The notes: generated from the letters alone by a model not told the origin. DNA of 64,000 nucleotides from Mayfieldus sp963841445 (GCA_963841445.1 CAWJCP010000002.1:558001-622000); one strand, 5' to 3'; numbered from the stretch's first letter, positions 1-9,062 are shown. Numbers and translations: made by a program.

Positions 1-1
1 C

Positions 2-898
2 ACCGAGCTGACCGACAAGCTGCTCGACGCCTTCTCCTTCCAGCGCGGCAACGGCGGCCGCATCCTCGGCCTTGCCGTGTTCGCGATCTTCATCCTCTTC
101 CTGCTCATCGTGCGCGCCCTTTCGCAAGCGGGGCGAAACTCGCGCCAGCTCTCCGCGGTGCTCGAGGGGCTCGCCTGGGAGGAGTTCCGAAACGCCGGCC
201 TTGCGAAGCGCTTCGCTGGCCGGATCGGGGTGCTCGTCCCCGCCTACAACGAGGCCGAGAACGTCGGCCACGTCCTCGATCGGATCCCGGAGCAGGTCTG
301 CGGCCGCGAAACCGCGGTTCTCGTCGTCGACGACGGCTCCCGCGACGGGACCGGTGACGTCGCCGCCGAGCACGGCGCGATCGTCGCCCGCCACGTCATC
401 AACCGCGGCGGCGGCGCGGCCCTGCGGACCGGCTACCGGCTGCTCGCCGACTCCGGGGCCGAGATCGTGGTCACCCTCGACTCCGACGGCCAGCACCTGC
501 CCGCGGAGATGGAGCGCCTGGTCGGGCCGGTCCTGGCCGGCAAGGTCGACGTCGCGCACGGCTCCCGGGTGCTCGGCTCCGCGGAGCGCTCGCACGTCTC
601 CCGTGAGCTCGGGATCGTCTTCTTCAACCGGGTGGTCTCACTGATCACCCGCACCCACGTGACCGACTGCTCGAACGGCTACCGGGCTGTGCGCGCCACC
701 GTGCTCCCGCAGCTGGTCCTGCGCCAGGAGCAGTTCCACACCTCCGAGTTCCTGATCGAGGCGATCAAGCGCGGGATCCCGGCCGAGGAGGTGCCGGTGA
801 CAGTCGTCAAGCGCCTCCACGGCCATTCGAAGAAGCCGGCCGTGGTCCGCTACGGGCTCGGTTTCGCGAACGCGATCGTCCGCACCTGGCTGCGCTAG
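2..898 (+). CDS. GT2 family glycosyltransferase (DPM1-like), 5' truncated by window edge
   Basis: A family 2 (GT-A fold) glycosyltransferase of the dolichyl/polyprenyl-phosphate sugar synthase type. Counting from the GTG at position 77, the nucleotide-binding start VLVPAYNEAEN lies at residues 52-62, VVDDGSRDGT at 83-92, and the metal-binding D-S-D at 135-137. SNGYRAVRA follows later. The frame is open to the first base of the window, and the upstream codons encode a polar stretch then a membrane helix (roughly AVFAIFILFLLIVRAL). The real start is therefore probably outside the window, and the GTG at 77 lies inside the helix. The N-terminal helix plus GT2 resembles fusions with DUF2304-type membrane domains, but too little is visible to say. 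It probably transfers a sugar to a lipid carrier or envelope glycan. Its TAG stop shares CTAG with the convergent next gene. Confidence 0.85.
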   Translation, partial: TELTDKLLDAFSFQRGNGGRILGLAVFAIFILFLLIVRALSQAGRNSRQLSAVLEGLAWEEFRNAGLAKRFAGRIGVLVPAYNEAENVGHVLDRIPEQVCGRETAVLVVDDGSRDGTGDVAAEHGAIVARHVINRGGGAALRTGYRLLADSGAEIVVTLDSDGQHLPAEMERLVGPVLAGKVDVAHGSRVLGSAERSHVSRELGIVFFNRVVSLITRTHVTDCSNGYRAVRATVLPQLVLRQEQFHTSEFLIEAIKRGIPAEEVPVTVVKRLHGHSKKPAVVRYGLGFANAIVRTWLR

Positions 899-2412
899 TC
901 GCGGCGCGAGCGCATCTGCTCGACCAGCCGGCGGGCACGCGCCTCGATATCGGTGATCTCAGCGAGGTCGGCGCGCAGCTTGGAGACGTAGGGATCCAGG
1001 ATCGAGTCACCTGCGGCCTTCCCGACCTCGGCGAAGAAGGCTTCAAGTGCGTCGGGCCTGGTGACCATCGTGCGCAGGACGTCAAGGCACTGAACGTTGC
1101 CCGAGCCCTCCCAGATCGAGTTCAGGGGGGCCTGCCGGAAGAGCCGGGGCAGCATCGACTCCTCGACGAACCCGTTACCCCCCAGGCACTCCAGGCTCTC
1201 CACCGTGTGTGGGGACTCGCGCTTGCAGATCCAGTACTTGAGGACCGGATTGGCGATCCGCTTGAATGCCTCCGCCCTCTCGTCCCCGGCGATCGAATCG
1301 TCATAGGCGCGAGCCAGCCGCAAGGCCGAGAAGGTCGCGGCCTCGGACTCGACGCAGAGGTCGGCAAGCACGTTGCGCATCAGCGGCTGCTCGATCAGCG
1401 TCTTGCCGAAGGCCGAGCGATGCGCCGCATGGTGGATCGCCTCGACGAGGCCCGCGCGCATCCCGGCGGCGCTGCCAAGCGCGCAATCAAGTCTCGTGTG
1501 ATTGACCATTTCGAGGATCGCCGGAAGCCCTGCGCCCTCCTCGCCGACCAGTCGCGCCCAGGCACCGTCGAACTCGACCTCGCTGGACGCGTTGGCGCGG
1601 TTGCCGAGCTTGTCCTTGAGCCGCTGGAGACGGAAGCTGTTGCGCTCTCCGTCGGGCGTCCACCGGGGAAAGAGAAAGCAGGAGATGCCGCCGTCGGTCT
1701 GAGCAAGGACCAGGAAGACGTCGCACATCGGGATCGAGAAGAACCACTTATGGCCCGTGATCAAGTACTCCCCCCCTGGGCCGCCGCCGTTCAGAGGTCT
1801 GGCCACGGTGGTGTTGGCCCGCACGTCGGAGCCGCCCTGCTTCTCGGTCATCCCCATGCCGGCGAGAGCGCCGGGCTTCTCTGTGGCCGGCAGGTCGCGA
1901 GGGTCGTATTCGGACGAGAGGATGCGCGGCTCCCACTCGGTGGCGAGCTCGGGCTGGTTTCGCAGCGCCGGGACCACCGAGTAGGTGGCGGAGATCGGAC
2001 AGCCGATCCCGGCCTCGGCCTCGGTCATCAGGAGGAAGGCGGCGCCTCGCGCGACGTGGGCGCCGGCGCCGGGCTCAGACCAGGGAAGCGAGTGGATCTG
2101 GTGCTCGACCGCAAGACCGAGCAGCTGATGCCAGGCGGGGTGGTACTCGACCTCGTTGACGCGGTTCCCATAGCGGTCGTGCGTCTTCAGCGTCGGCGGG
2201 TTCTGGTTCGCCTGTGACCGGCTCTGCGCCGGACCTCGCCACTGGGCGAGCCCTCCGATCTCCCGCAGCCGCTCCCTGGCCCACCCGGCACCCTCCCGCT
2301 CGACCGCCTCGACCAGGGGCCGGTCGGCGTCGAAGGCGTTGAAGTCGACCAGCGGCGGCGGCTGGTTCGTGACCTCGTGCGTGTGCGCCGGGGTTCGGTC
2401 AAGCACCGACAT
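895..2412 (-). CDS. AidB-like acyl-CoA dehydrogenase
   Basis: Flavoprotein of the acyl-CoA dehydrogenase superfamily, closest in pattern to E. coli AidB (adaptive response to alkylation). From the ATG at 2412 (505 aa) the N-terminus carries HEVTNQPPPLVDFN and then EAVEREGAGW, matching the AidB-specific N-terminal extension. A PTLKTHDRYGNRVNEVEYHP block follows, then the FAD/substrate segment MTEKQGGSDVRANTT. Near the C-terminus ECLGGNGFVEES and IWEGSGNVQ are typical of the family. AidB proteins bind FAD and DNA, and their role in alkylation protection is known only in part. The frame is open upstream to 2616, but that extension is Arg/Ala-rich and unlike the family, so I chose 2412. It stands alone, with no ada/alk genes nearby. 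Confidence 0.85.
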   Translation of the reverse strand: MSVLDRTPAHTHEVTNQPPPLVDFNAFDADRPLVEAVEREGAGWARERLREIGGLAQWRGPAQSRSQANQNPPTLKTHDRYGNRVNEVEYHPAWHQLLGLAVEHQIHSLPWSEPGAGAHVARGAAFLLMTEAEAGIGCPISATYSVVPALRNQPELATEWEPRILSSEYDPRDLPATEKPGALAGMGMTEKQGGSDVRANTTVARPLNGGGPGGEYLITGHKWFFSIPMCDVFLVLAQTDGGISCFLFPRWTPDGERNSFRLQRLKDKLGNRANASSEVEFDGAWARLVGEEGAGLPAILEMVNHTRLDCALGSAAGMRAGLVEAIHHAAHRSAFGKTLIEQPLMRNVLADLCVESEAATFSALRLARAYDDSIAGDERAEAFKRIANPVLKYWICKRESPHTVESLECLGGNGFVEESMLPRLFRQAPLNSIWEGSGNVQCLDVLRTMVTRPDALEAFFAEVGKAAGDSILDPYVSKLRADLAEITDIEARARRLVEQMRSRRD

Positions 2413-2542
2413 CCCGGCGACTGTAGCCGAGGCGCCCAGGCGAATGAGCGCCTCAAGTCGCTGGCCGGCAGGCGTCTCCGTTGGGCCGGCGTCGGTTTCC
2501 ACAACTCGCGAAGCGGAAGCTGCTCTGAGCGTCGCTTGCCTG

Positions 2543-2806
2543 TCAGCGACCGAGCAGACGGGACAACAGTCCGGGACGACGTGGCTCAATCTCCTCACGA
2601 AGCTGCAGGCGGCCATCCCGTCGGGCGCTCATGACGCACTCTGTGTGGGCATGGCGGCGACGGGAGGGATCCCCATCGGGCAGCACCAGCATGTGATCAC
2701 TCAAGGCTGGCAACAGGTCGCCGCAAAACGGGCAACGGTAGGTCGCCGGCTTGCGGTTGGCGGCGGGGCGCACCCCGTACCACCGGGCTTCGCGGAAATC
2801 ATCCAT
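2543..2806 (-). CDS. small zinc-ribbon-like protein
   Basis: An 87-aa cytoplasmic protein with one potential metal site: CPFCGDLLPALSDH (C-x2-C followed by His), then HAHTEC. This gives a Cys2 plus His/Cys arrangement like a zinc ribbon or HNH-like knuckle. The C-terminal third is basic and ends in LLSRLLGR. I do not recognise a named family. It lies between the AidB-like gene and an SDR gene on the same strand with separate gaps of about 130 and 66 bp, so co-transcription is uncertain. Coding is supported by GC3 bias and the conserved-looking Cys spacing. Confidence 0.6.
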   Translation of the reverse strand: MDDFREARWYGVRPAANRKPATYRCPFCGDLLPALSDHMLVLPDGDPSRRRHAHTECVMSARRDGRLQLREEIEPRRPGLLSRLLGR

Positions 2807-2872
2807 ATCGATCCATGTTTCCGGCTCCGTTCCCGACAGGTGGAAACGGCACCGCTACCGACCCGACAGCCG

Positions 2873-3919
2873 CTAAGCGACGGCCGGAGTGGCCGCCACG
2901 CCGTGGTGGATGAGGCTCTCGCCCGTCTCGGCGATCGTGTCCTCGATGGGGCGCGGCTCCCAACCGAGCGAGTCCCTCGCCTTTTGCGAAGAGAGCTCGG
3001 TTCGCTTGCCAAGCCCGCCGACGACGGAGCGAATGCCGGGGTCAAAGAGGGCCATGCCCCGCACGAGCAAGTTTGGGACCGTGCGGGTGGGCACCTTCGA
3101 GGCCGCCTCTCCGAGGCGCTCGCGCAACACGTCGCCAATCTCGGCCATCCAGAGGAACCGCGTGGCCGCGATGAAGCGCTCGCTCCCAGCTTCGGGCGCC
3201 GTCATCGCCCTGAGCTCCAGATCCGCGACGTCGCGCACATCGACCAGGCTGAAGCCCAGCCTCGGCATCCCGGGCATGCCCGTCAAGAGCCGCTGAACGG
3301 CCTGCAGGGAGTAGGAGAGGTCATCGCTCAGCACCGGTCCAATGATGGCGCCGGGGTTGACCACCGAAAGGCGATCCTCCTCGCCCCGTTCGCGCACCAG
3401 CTCCCAGGCAGCTCGCTCGGCGATCGTCTTCGAGCGCACGTAGGGTGTGAGCCTCGGGCTGTCCGGGTCCGTCCAGTCCCGCTCATCGAGGGCCCTCGCG
3501 GCCGTGCCCTCGCTGAGCCTGATCGCCGCCACCGAGGAGGTGACGACGACCCGCTTGGCTCCGGCGTCGAGGCCTGAGCGCAGGACCCGGAGGGTTCCCT
3601 CGCGTGCGGGCACGATCAGTTCGTCGGGGTCCTTGGGCTGCTTGGGCGGGAACGGGGAGGCGACATGCAGGACGTAGTCGCAACCCGCCACCGCCTCGGG
3701 CCAGCCCTCGTCGCCGGTCAGGTCCGCGGCAAGCACCGTGAGCCGGTCGTCGGCATTGACCTCGGAACCGATCGTGGCTCGAACCTGGGGCTCTCGGGAG
3801 AGGCTGCGAACCGTTGTTCTCACCGTGTAGCCCCGGCGCAGGAGCTCGATCACGCACCAGCCGCCCAGGAAGCCCGAGCCACCCGTGACCAGAACCGTCT
3901 CGCCAGAACCCTCCTCCAT
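2873..3919 (-). CDS. NAD(P)-dependent epimerase/dehydratase (extended SDR, dihydroflavonol-reductase-like)
   Basis: Extended short-chain dehydrogenase of 348 aa. The Rossmann glycine motif VTGGSGFLGGW is at about residues 11-21, followed by the NADP-favouring R-T-T-V-R segment. The catalytic pair is YVRSK (Tyr-x3-Lys) in the middle, preceded by VVVTSSVAAI, where the active-site Ser sits. This combination is typical of dihydroflavonol-4-reductase / cinnamoyl-CoA-reductase-like SDRs, which reduce carbonyls with NADPH. The physiological substrate cannot be read from the sequence, and neighbours give no pathway. The ATG at 3919 gives MEEGSGETVLVTGG, a normal start for the fold. Confidence 0.85.
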   Translation of the reverse strand: MEEGSGETVLVTGGSGFLGGWCVIELLRRGYTVRTTVRSLSREPQVRATIGSEVNADDRLTVLAADLTGDEGWPEAVAGCDYVLHVASPFPPKQPKDPDELIVPAREGTLRVLRSGLDAGAKRVVVTSSVAAIRLSEGTAARALDERDWTDPDSPRLTPYVRSKTIAERAAWELVRERGEEDRLSVVNPGAIIGPVLSDDLSYSLQAVQRLLTGMPGMPRLGFSLVDVRDVADLELRAMTAPEAGSERFIAATRFLWMAEIGDVLRERLGEAASKVPTRTVPNLLVRGMALFDPGIRSVVGGLGKRTELSSQKARDSLGWEPRPIEDTIAETGESLIHHGVAATPAVA

Positions 3920-4068
3920 CTCAGCCCAACTCTAACCCGCGAGCCATCGAGGTGAAAGGAGTTGCCTGACGCCGCCCATGCACCGTCCTCGAGCACTCGG
4001 GGACCGGCGCGCACAGCGGCGTCGCTGGGTTCCCTACCTTGGATGCGACGAGCGAGGTCCTTAGGGCG

Positions 4069-4638
4069 TCAGGGTTCCGAGATGGCGTGGTCGCGGGGCT
4101 GAAACGCGACCAGGGGAAGCGTTTCGACCAGTCTCCGGCGAGCGGCATCGGAGCCGTCGTAGCGGAACCCACCCAGCGCTGAGAAGCCGGCCCGAACCAC
4201 TGGGGCGATCACCCGGTTGCGCCGTTCATAGTCGGCCAGCGTTTGGGTCGCCTCCTCCGGGTCGAGCCGGCGCACGCTGGGGAGGAAACGAAGCCGAGCG
4301 ATCTGGATCTCGATCGCTTCGCCCGCGAGAATGTTCTTGTACCACTGTGCGCCCGGGCCCAGGCCCGAAACCACCACCGCCTCCCGATCCGCCCGCCGCC
4401 ATGCGACAACTTCCAGGACGGTGCGATGAAGGGTGTGCGTGCGGCGGCCGCGGTGGATGAGGAGCAGGAAGCGATGTCCGAGCATCCAGCCGATACGCGC
4501 CTTGTACAGCGCCGCGGGCGCTCTGGCGACAGGCGACCGCAGGAATCGCCGAAGGGCGCGCCCGGCCCGATTGCGATCGCCGCGGGCAGGCACGTGCCCG
4601 GCATCGGCGCTGTTTGACGGCTCGTCGAAGTGCGTCAA
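4069..4638 (-). CDS. F420-dependent (Ddn-type) nitroreductase-family protein
   Basis: A 189-aa split-beta-barrel protein resembling the deazaflavin (F420)-dependent nitroreductase family of actinobacteria. Visible family features are GRRTHTLHRTVLEVV, the block VVSGLGPGAQWYKNI (consensus G..aGa..hP.WyhNl), and a C-terminal segment ending with a hydrophobic RLVETLPLVAFQP. Such proteins use F420H2 to reduce quinones, nitro compounds or other small molecules, often at the membrane. Starting at the ATG at 4638 gives a polar 30-residue leader before the core, so a later start is possible. It has no obvious operon partner. Confidence 0.8.
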   Translation of the reverse strand: MTHFDEPSNSADAGHVPARGDRNRAGRALRRFLRSPVARAPAALYKARIGWMLGHRFLLLIHRGRRTHTLHRTVLEVVAWRRADREAVVVSGLGPGAQWYKNILAGEAIEIQIARLRFLPSVRRLDPEEATQTLADYERRNRVIAPVVRAGFSALGGFRYDGSDAARRRLVETLPLVAFQPRDHAISEP

Positions 4639-4830
4639 CCGAGAGTACAGCGACAGCAGATGAGCCAGGGCTGAAACGCCCGCGGTCCCGGGGCTCGAGC
4701 GACCTCGCCGTGAAGTAGCCGACTGCGGCAGGATTCGGCTCTCGGTAAAGGATTCTCGCGAGTGCTCCCGCTTCTCGCGGAGCGCGAAGCCGGAGCCGAC
4801 GTTCGTACCCGACTCCGGGTTGGCGGTGGG

Positions 4831-5421
4831 TCAGCTGTCCAGCTGCTCCGATTGGTAGGTGACGATCAGGACGCCGGTTGTGCTCACGGTGCTGTCGAGG
4901 AGTCGAAGCGAGACCGGCGGGCCGCCCTCGGCGAACAGTCGGCGTCCTGCTCCGAGCACGAGCGGGTGGATGAGCAGCAGATACTCGTCTATGAGGTCGT
5001 GACGCATCAGCGTCTGGATCAGCTCGCCGCTACCCATCACGGTCAGGTCCTTGCCCGGTTGCTGTCTGAGCTCCGCGACGGCAGATGCGACATCGGCGGG
5101 CAGGAGCGTCGAGTTCGGCCAGGGCAGCGGCTCACGCAGCGTCCTGGAGGCGATGTATTTGGGAGCGCTGTTGAGCATGTCTTTGAAAGGGCTGTCTTGG
5201 GTGTTCCAGTAGCCGAGCATGTCCTCGTAACTGCGCCGGCCGAGCAGCAGCCCTCTACTCCGAGGCCTCCGCGCGCCTACCGCGGCATTCATCACTTCGT
5301 CCACGTTCGGCCCTGCCCAGCCGCCCAGCTCGAAGCCGCCGCGAGTGTCTTCCTCGGGACGGCCGGGCGACTGCATCACCCCGTCCAGCGTCAGGTGATT
5401 GATGACGACCACTCTGCTCAT
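4831..5421 (-). CDS. dihydrofolate-reductase-fold protein (RibD C-terminal-like)
   Basis: A 196-aa protein of the RibD-C/DHFR-like family. It begins VVVINHLTLDGVMQSPGRPEED, has the central LLLGRRSYEDMLGYW typical of the family (hLGRrTYe.m..yW), and ends with VLGAGRRLFAEGG then LLDSTVSTTGVLIVTYQ. These proteins use NADPH and are common stand-alone reductases of unknown substrate in soil actinobacteria. They are not the housekeeping DHFR. The family start M-S-R-V-V-V matches the ATG at 5421. A 190-bp non-coding gap precedes the neighbour at 4638 and holds nothing I can name. Confidence 0.85.
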   Translation of the reverse strand: MSRVVVINHLTLDGVMQSPGRPEEDTRGGFELGGWAGPNVDEVMNAAVGARRPRSRGLLLGRRSYEDMLGYWNTQDSPFKDMLNSAPKYIASRTLREPLPWPNSTLLPADVASAVAELRQQPGKDLTVMGSGELIQTLMRHDLIDEYLLLIHPLVLGAGRRLFAEGGPPVSLRLLDSTVSTTGVLIVTYQSEQLDS

Positions 5422-5548
5422 CCGGTCATCTCTTCAGCATTCTCCTTGGGATCGGCGAGTCAGCAGAATGGCATTGACGGCACGACCTGGTCGTTGCGGT
5501 GCGCTCGCCCTGTCCAGCGCGCCTGGGCTGCTCCTTTCGCGTCCAGCG

Positions 5549-5569
5549 ATAGCCGCAGCTCGCGGCTAT
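5549..5569 (-). terminator. perfect stem-loop 3' of the zinc-ribbon membrane gene
   Basis: Eight-base stem ATAGCCGC / GCGGCTAT around a 5-nt loop, 18 bp downstream of the stop codon of the minus-strand gene ending at 5587. No T tract follows, so it may stabilise the 3' end rather than terminate. The position is seen directly; the function is inferred. Confidence 0.4.
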
Positions 5570-5586
5570 TCTCATCCGCACGAACG

Positions 5587-5868
5587 CTAGACCCGCGGCT
5601 GGCGCACCTGCGACGGCTCCGGCAGGTAGAGGTCCTCGCCGCAGCGCGGGCAGACCTGGACGTAGAGCTTCACGACCTTGCTGCAGCGCGGGCACTGGCG
5701 CTCCGGCTCGCGCTTCTCGCCGCGAAACAGGATCACCGCGATCAGACCCAGGCCCGGCAGCACCGTCCCGACGATCAGCCAGATCCAGAACGAGCTGCCC
5801 TTGGCCCGGCCGATCAGCGCCGTCGCGATGCCGAAGAGCACTGCGATGAACAGGTACTCGAAGCCCAT
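5587..5868 (-). CDS. membrane protein with C-terminal zinc ribbon
   Basis: A 93-aa protein from the ATG at 5868: MGFEYLFIAVLFGIATALIG forms one membrane helix, and WIWLIVGTVLPGLGLIAVIL forms a second. A cytosolic zinc ribbon CPRCSKVVKLYVQVCPRCGEDLY (C-x2-C-x10-C-x2-C) follows. Proteins of this build are usually unnamed. The frame is open further upstream to 5958, but that part is the intergenic repeat element described separately (it would read MLGRDKVSRQGHVRRRS), so the upstream start is rejected. It follows the type II NADH dehydrogenase gene on the same strand. Confidence 0.75.
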   Translation of the reverse strand: MGFEYLFIAVLFGIATALIGRAKGSSFWIWLIVGTVLPGLGLIAVILFRGEKREPERQCPRCSKVVKLYVQVCPRCGEDLYLPEPSQVRQPRV

Positions 5869-5906
5869 GCAGGCATTGTCGTGCAGGGACTTGAATGACT
5901 TGCGGG

Positions 5907-5952
5907 GGCTTCGCCGCCTGACATGCCCCTGCCGCGACACTTTGTCGCGGCC
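5907..5952. repeat. intergenic repeat family A, copy 1 (double hairpin)
   Basis: Contains CGCCGCCTGACATGCCCCTG followed by a hairpin with stem GCCGCGACA / TGTCGCGGC (5931-5939 with 5943-5951). A near-identical unit lies at 18760-18808, and a degenerate one is near 34812-34858. It sits just 3' of the NADH dehydrogenase stop codon. REP-like in character; the shared core is too long and too similar to be chance. Confidence 0.8.
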
Positions 5953-5958
5953 CAACAC

Positions 5959-7269
5959 CTATAGCGGCCGGTGGCTGCCGCCGCGCTCGTAGACCTCGGC
6001 CCGCAGCGGCCGAGGGTGGCCGATCGAGCCGACCTCGGAGACGTCGCGGCTGAACGGGAGGCTGACCGTCCAGTCGACCACCGCCCGCACCTTGCGGGCG
6101 AGACCCGGAATCTGGCTCATGTGGTAGGTGCGAGCCATCCACCAGGCCGGGAAGCCGCGGAAGCGGAACCGGCCGAGCTGACCAACCGCCTTGTAGCGGC
6201 CCAGGTTCACGAACGAGGCCCGGTCGCGGTACCGAAACGGCCGTGGGCTCCCCACACCCAGGTCGGCGGCGATGTTGCGGGCCGCGACCGGGCCCTGGCG
6301 CACCGCCTGCTGCGCGGTCCCGCCCACCTTTCCCCCGTCGGGGTGCGGGACCGCGGCGCAGTCGCCGATCGCCCAGACGCGCTCCAGCCCCTCGACGCGC
6401 AGGTACTCGTCGACCGGTACGCGACCGCGCTCGTCGAGCGGCAGCGAGAGCGTGCGCAGGCTCGGGTGCGGGGTCACGCCGGCAGTCCAGACCACGGTTC
6501 GCGTAGGTAGCGTCTCGCCGGTCGAAAGACGGGCACTGCTCGCGGTGACCTCCTCCAGAGTGGTGCCGAGGCGGATGTCGATGCCACGGCCGCGCAGCTC
6601 GCGCAGCGCATAGTCGGCGAGGCCGGCGTCGGTCTCGGGCAGGACCCGGTCGGTCGCCTCGACCAGGACCCACTGCATCCCGTGCAGCCGTGCCCGCGGG
6701 TAGCGCTCCATCGCGTCGGCGGCGAAGTCCTGGAGCTCGGCGAGGGCCTCCAGCCCGGCGTAACCGCCGCCGACGAAGACGAAGGTGAGCAGTTCCTCGC
6801 GCCGGCCCGGGTCCTCGCTGTCGTTGGCGCTCTCGAGCGCCTCGACGACGTGGTTGCGCAGCCAGATCGCGTCGGCGAGGCTCTTGAACCCGATCGCGTG
6901 CTCGCCCAGGCCCGGGATCGGCAGCACCCGCGAGACCGAGCCGAGCGCCAGCAGCAGGGCGTCGTAGCGGACCTCGTCGGTCTCGCCCTCGTGGTTGCGG
7001 ATCTCGACCGTGCGCGAGGCCGGGTCGTGGGAGTCGATCGCGCCGAGGCGCAGGTAGCTGCGGCGGAGGATGTCGCGCAGCGGGGTGACCACGTGACGGG
7101 GCTCGAGCGTCCCCGCGGCGGCTTCGGGGAGAAACGGCGTGTAGAGCAGGAAGTTGACGTCGTTGACGAGCATCAGCCGCGCCGACTGCTTCGGCATCAA
7201 CCGCTCCAGCTCGCGGGCGGCGTAGGCGCCGCCGAATCCACCGCCGGCGATGACGACGTTCCAGGCCAT
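5959..7269 (-). CDS. ndh: type II NADH:quinone oxidoreductase (NDH-2-like)
   Basis: FAD-dependent pyridine nucleotide-disulfide oxidoreductase family protein of 436 aa. It has an N-terminal FAD Rossmann motif VVIAGGGFGGAYAA at residues 5-18, a second NADH-binding Rossmann motif VFVGGGYAGLEALAEL near residue 165, the FAD-contact VWAIGDCAAVP, and the late NLGRYKAVGQLG. These are typical of single-subunit NADH dehydrogenases that pass electrons from NADH to quinone at the membrane face without pumping protons. The C-terminus lacks a clear transmembrane helix but contains an amphipathic Trp/Arg-rich stretch suited to membrane docking. Other FAD-dependent ferredoxin/quinone reductases share this architecture, so the substrate assignment is likely but not certain. 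A perfect palindrome lies 21-39 bp upstream of the start and may serve as a redox operator. Confidence 0.8.
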   Translation of the reverse strand: MAWNVVIAGGGFGGAYAARELERLMPKQSARLMLVNDVNFLLYTPFLPEAAAGTLEPRHVVTPLRDILRRSYLRLGAIDSHDPASRTVEIRNHEGETDEVRYDALLLALGSVSRVLPIPGLGEHAIGFKSLADAIWLRNHVVEALESANDSEDPGRREELLTFVFVGGGYAGLEALAELQDFAADAMERYPRARLHGMQWVLVEATDRVLPETDAGLADYALRELRGRGIDIRLGTTLEEVTASSARLSTGETLPTRTVVWTAGVTPHPSLRTLSLPLDERGRVPVDEYLRVEGLERVWAIGDCAAVPHPDGGKVGGTAQQAVRQGPVAARNIAADLGVGSPRPFRYRDRASFVNLGRYKAVGQLGRFRFRGFPAWWMARTYHMSQIPGLARKVRAVVDWTVSLPFSRDVSEVGSIGHPRPLRAEVYERGGSHRPL

Positions 7270-7289
7270 CTGACTAGTAAAGCACCACC

Positions 7290-7308
7290 TTGTGACAACG
7301 TGTCACAA
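7290..7308. promoter_or_regulatory. perfect palindromic operator candidate upstream of ndh
   Basis: TTGTGACAACGTGTCACAA is an exact inverted repeat (8-bp arms, 3-bp centre) in the 53-bp gap between the serine-rich gene and ndh. The outer half-sites TTGTGA/TCACAA equal those of the redox repressor Rex, known to control NADH dehydrogenase genes in several Gram-positives. The spacing here is one base longer than the canonical Rex box. Operator function is inferred. Confidence 0.6.
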
Positions 7309-7322
7309 AGTATCGAGAGCCA

Positions 7323-7634
7323 CTACCTGGTCGCCCAGGCGGCGATCAGAAGCGCGGAGCCGACCAAGGCACCGACGGCGAGCCGGCCGGCCTTCGGGTC
7401 GCGCTCGCCCATGATCGCCCCGTGCTGGGCCGCCGACATCACCGATCCGTTGCTCGCCGCGGACATCGCGGAGCCGAAGGAGGCCGCAGACGCGACCGAG
7501 AACCCCGACGCCGCGGAGCCGATCGAGCAGAGCGATCCGAAGGAGCCGATCGACCCGATCGAGAGCACGGAGTTCTTCGAGGCGATCGAAAGGAAGGAGT
7601 CCTGCGACCACAGCGACAGCTTCGACTCGTCCAT
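7323..7634 (-). CDS. serine-hexad repeat protein with C-terminal membrane helix
   Basis: A 103-aa protein I do not recognise by name. Residues about 12-70 are a run of three- and six-residue units with Ser at every third position (SIG SIG SFG SLC SIG SAA, then SAASFG SAMSAA SNGSVM). This is a periodicity suited to a tight beta-solenoid or a Ser-lined surface. It is followed by a polar linker and one hydrophobic helix, AVGALVGSALLIAAWAT. Its ATG overlaps the gatB stop codon by one base (TGATG), so translation is almost certainly coupled to gatB. Small Ser/Gly-repeat membrane proteins occur in actinobacteria, but no function is established to my knowledge. The Ser spacing and coupling argue for a real gene. 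Confidence 0.75.
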   Translation of the reverse strand: MDESKLSLWSQDSFLSIASKNSVLSIGSIGSFGSLCSIGSAASGFSVASAASFGSAMSAASNGSVMSAAQHGAIMGERDPKAGRLAVGALVGSALLIAAWATR

Positions 7635-9062
7635 CAGCCTCCCAGCTTCTCGCGGATCAACCGCTGCACGTCCCCCCCGTCGGCGCGGCCCTTGGTCTGC
7701 TTCATCACCGCGCCGACGATACGGCCGATCGCCTTCCCGTTGCCGGCTCGGACTTCCTCGGCGGCCTCGGGCTCGGCGGCGATAGCCGCCGCGACAACCG
7801 CGGCCAGCTCCGAGTCATCGGCGATCTGACCGAGGCCCTCGCTGGCGACGATCCGCGCCGGGTCGCCGCCGGACTCGACGAGCCGGGCGAGCACCTGCTT
7901 GGCGCTGCCGTGCGAGACCTGCTTGGCGCCCACCATCGCGACGAGGCCGGCGAGCGCCTCCGGGGTGACCTTCGAGTCAGCCGGGCTCTCGCCGCCGCCG
8001 GCGCGCAGGGCGCCCGCCAGCTCACCGGTGACCCAGTTCGCGATCGACTTCGGGTCGGCGCTGTCCGCGGCCTCAAGGGCGCGCTCGAAGTAACCGGCCA
8101 TCTCGAGGTCGGCGGCGAGCAGGCTCGCGACCTCCGCCGAGAGCCCGAGCTCGTCCCGGTAGCGCTGCGCCCGCGCGCCGGGAAGCTCGGGCAGCGACTC
8201 GTGTGCCTGGCGCAGCATCTCCTCGCTGGGCGCCAGCGGCACCAGGTCGGGCTCGGGGAAGTAGCGGTAGTCGTGCTCGTACTCCTTCGAGCGCAGGGGG
8301 GTCAGCGAGCCGTCGCCGGGGTCGAAGTGAAGCGTCTCCTGGGTAACCGCCTGCCCGGCCTGGATTTGGGCCCGCTGGCGCTCGATCTCGGCCTCGATGC
8401 CGCGCTCCAGGAAGCGAAAGCTGTTCATGTTCTTCAGCTCTGTCTTGACCCCCAGCTCCTCGCTGCCCGCCGGCCGCAGCGAGACGTTACCGTCGACCCG
8501 CAGGCTCCCCTGCTCCATCTGCACGTCGGAGACGCCGAGCTGGCGGATAGTCGTCTGCAGCAGCTGCGCCCACTCGCGCACCTGGGCGGCGCTGCGCAGG
8601 TCCGGCTCGGTGACGATCTCGACCAGCGGGGTGCCGGCGCGGTTGAAATCGACCAGCGACGCCCCCGATCCGTGGATCCGACCCGACTCGCCGACGTGGA
8701 TCATCTTCGCCGCGTCTTCCTCGAGGTGAACGCGATGAATCCGCACGTCGCCGAGCCGCCCGCCGCGGGCAAGCGGGATGTCGTACTGGCTGATCTGGTA
8801 CGCCTTCGGGTTGTCGGGGTAGAAGTAGTTCTTGCGGTGGAAGATCGAGCGCGGGGCGACCTCGCAGCCCAGCGCAGCGGCGATCATCAGCGCGTAGCGC
8901 ACCGCCTTCTCGTTCACCACCGGCAGCACTCCGGGGTGCGCGAGGCAGACCGGGCAGGTGTGCACGTTGGGCTCGTCGCCGAAGCTCGGCTCGCAGCCGC
9001 AGAACATCTTCGTGCGGGTGGCCAGGTGCACGTGGATCTCGAGCCCGATCACGGCCTCCTGC

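Noticed and set aside
5869..5958. N-terminal extension MLGRDKVSRQGHVRRRS of the zinc-ribbon membrane protein
   Set aside because: It is translated repeat A; the same peptide arises at the uvrD upstream region, so the true start is at 5868.
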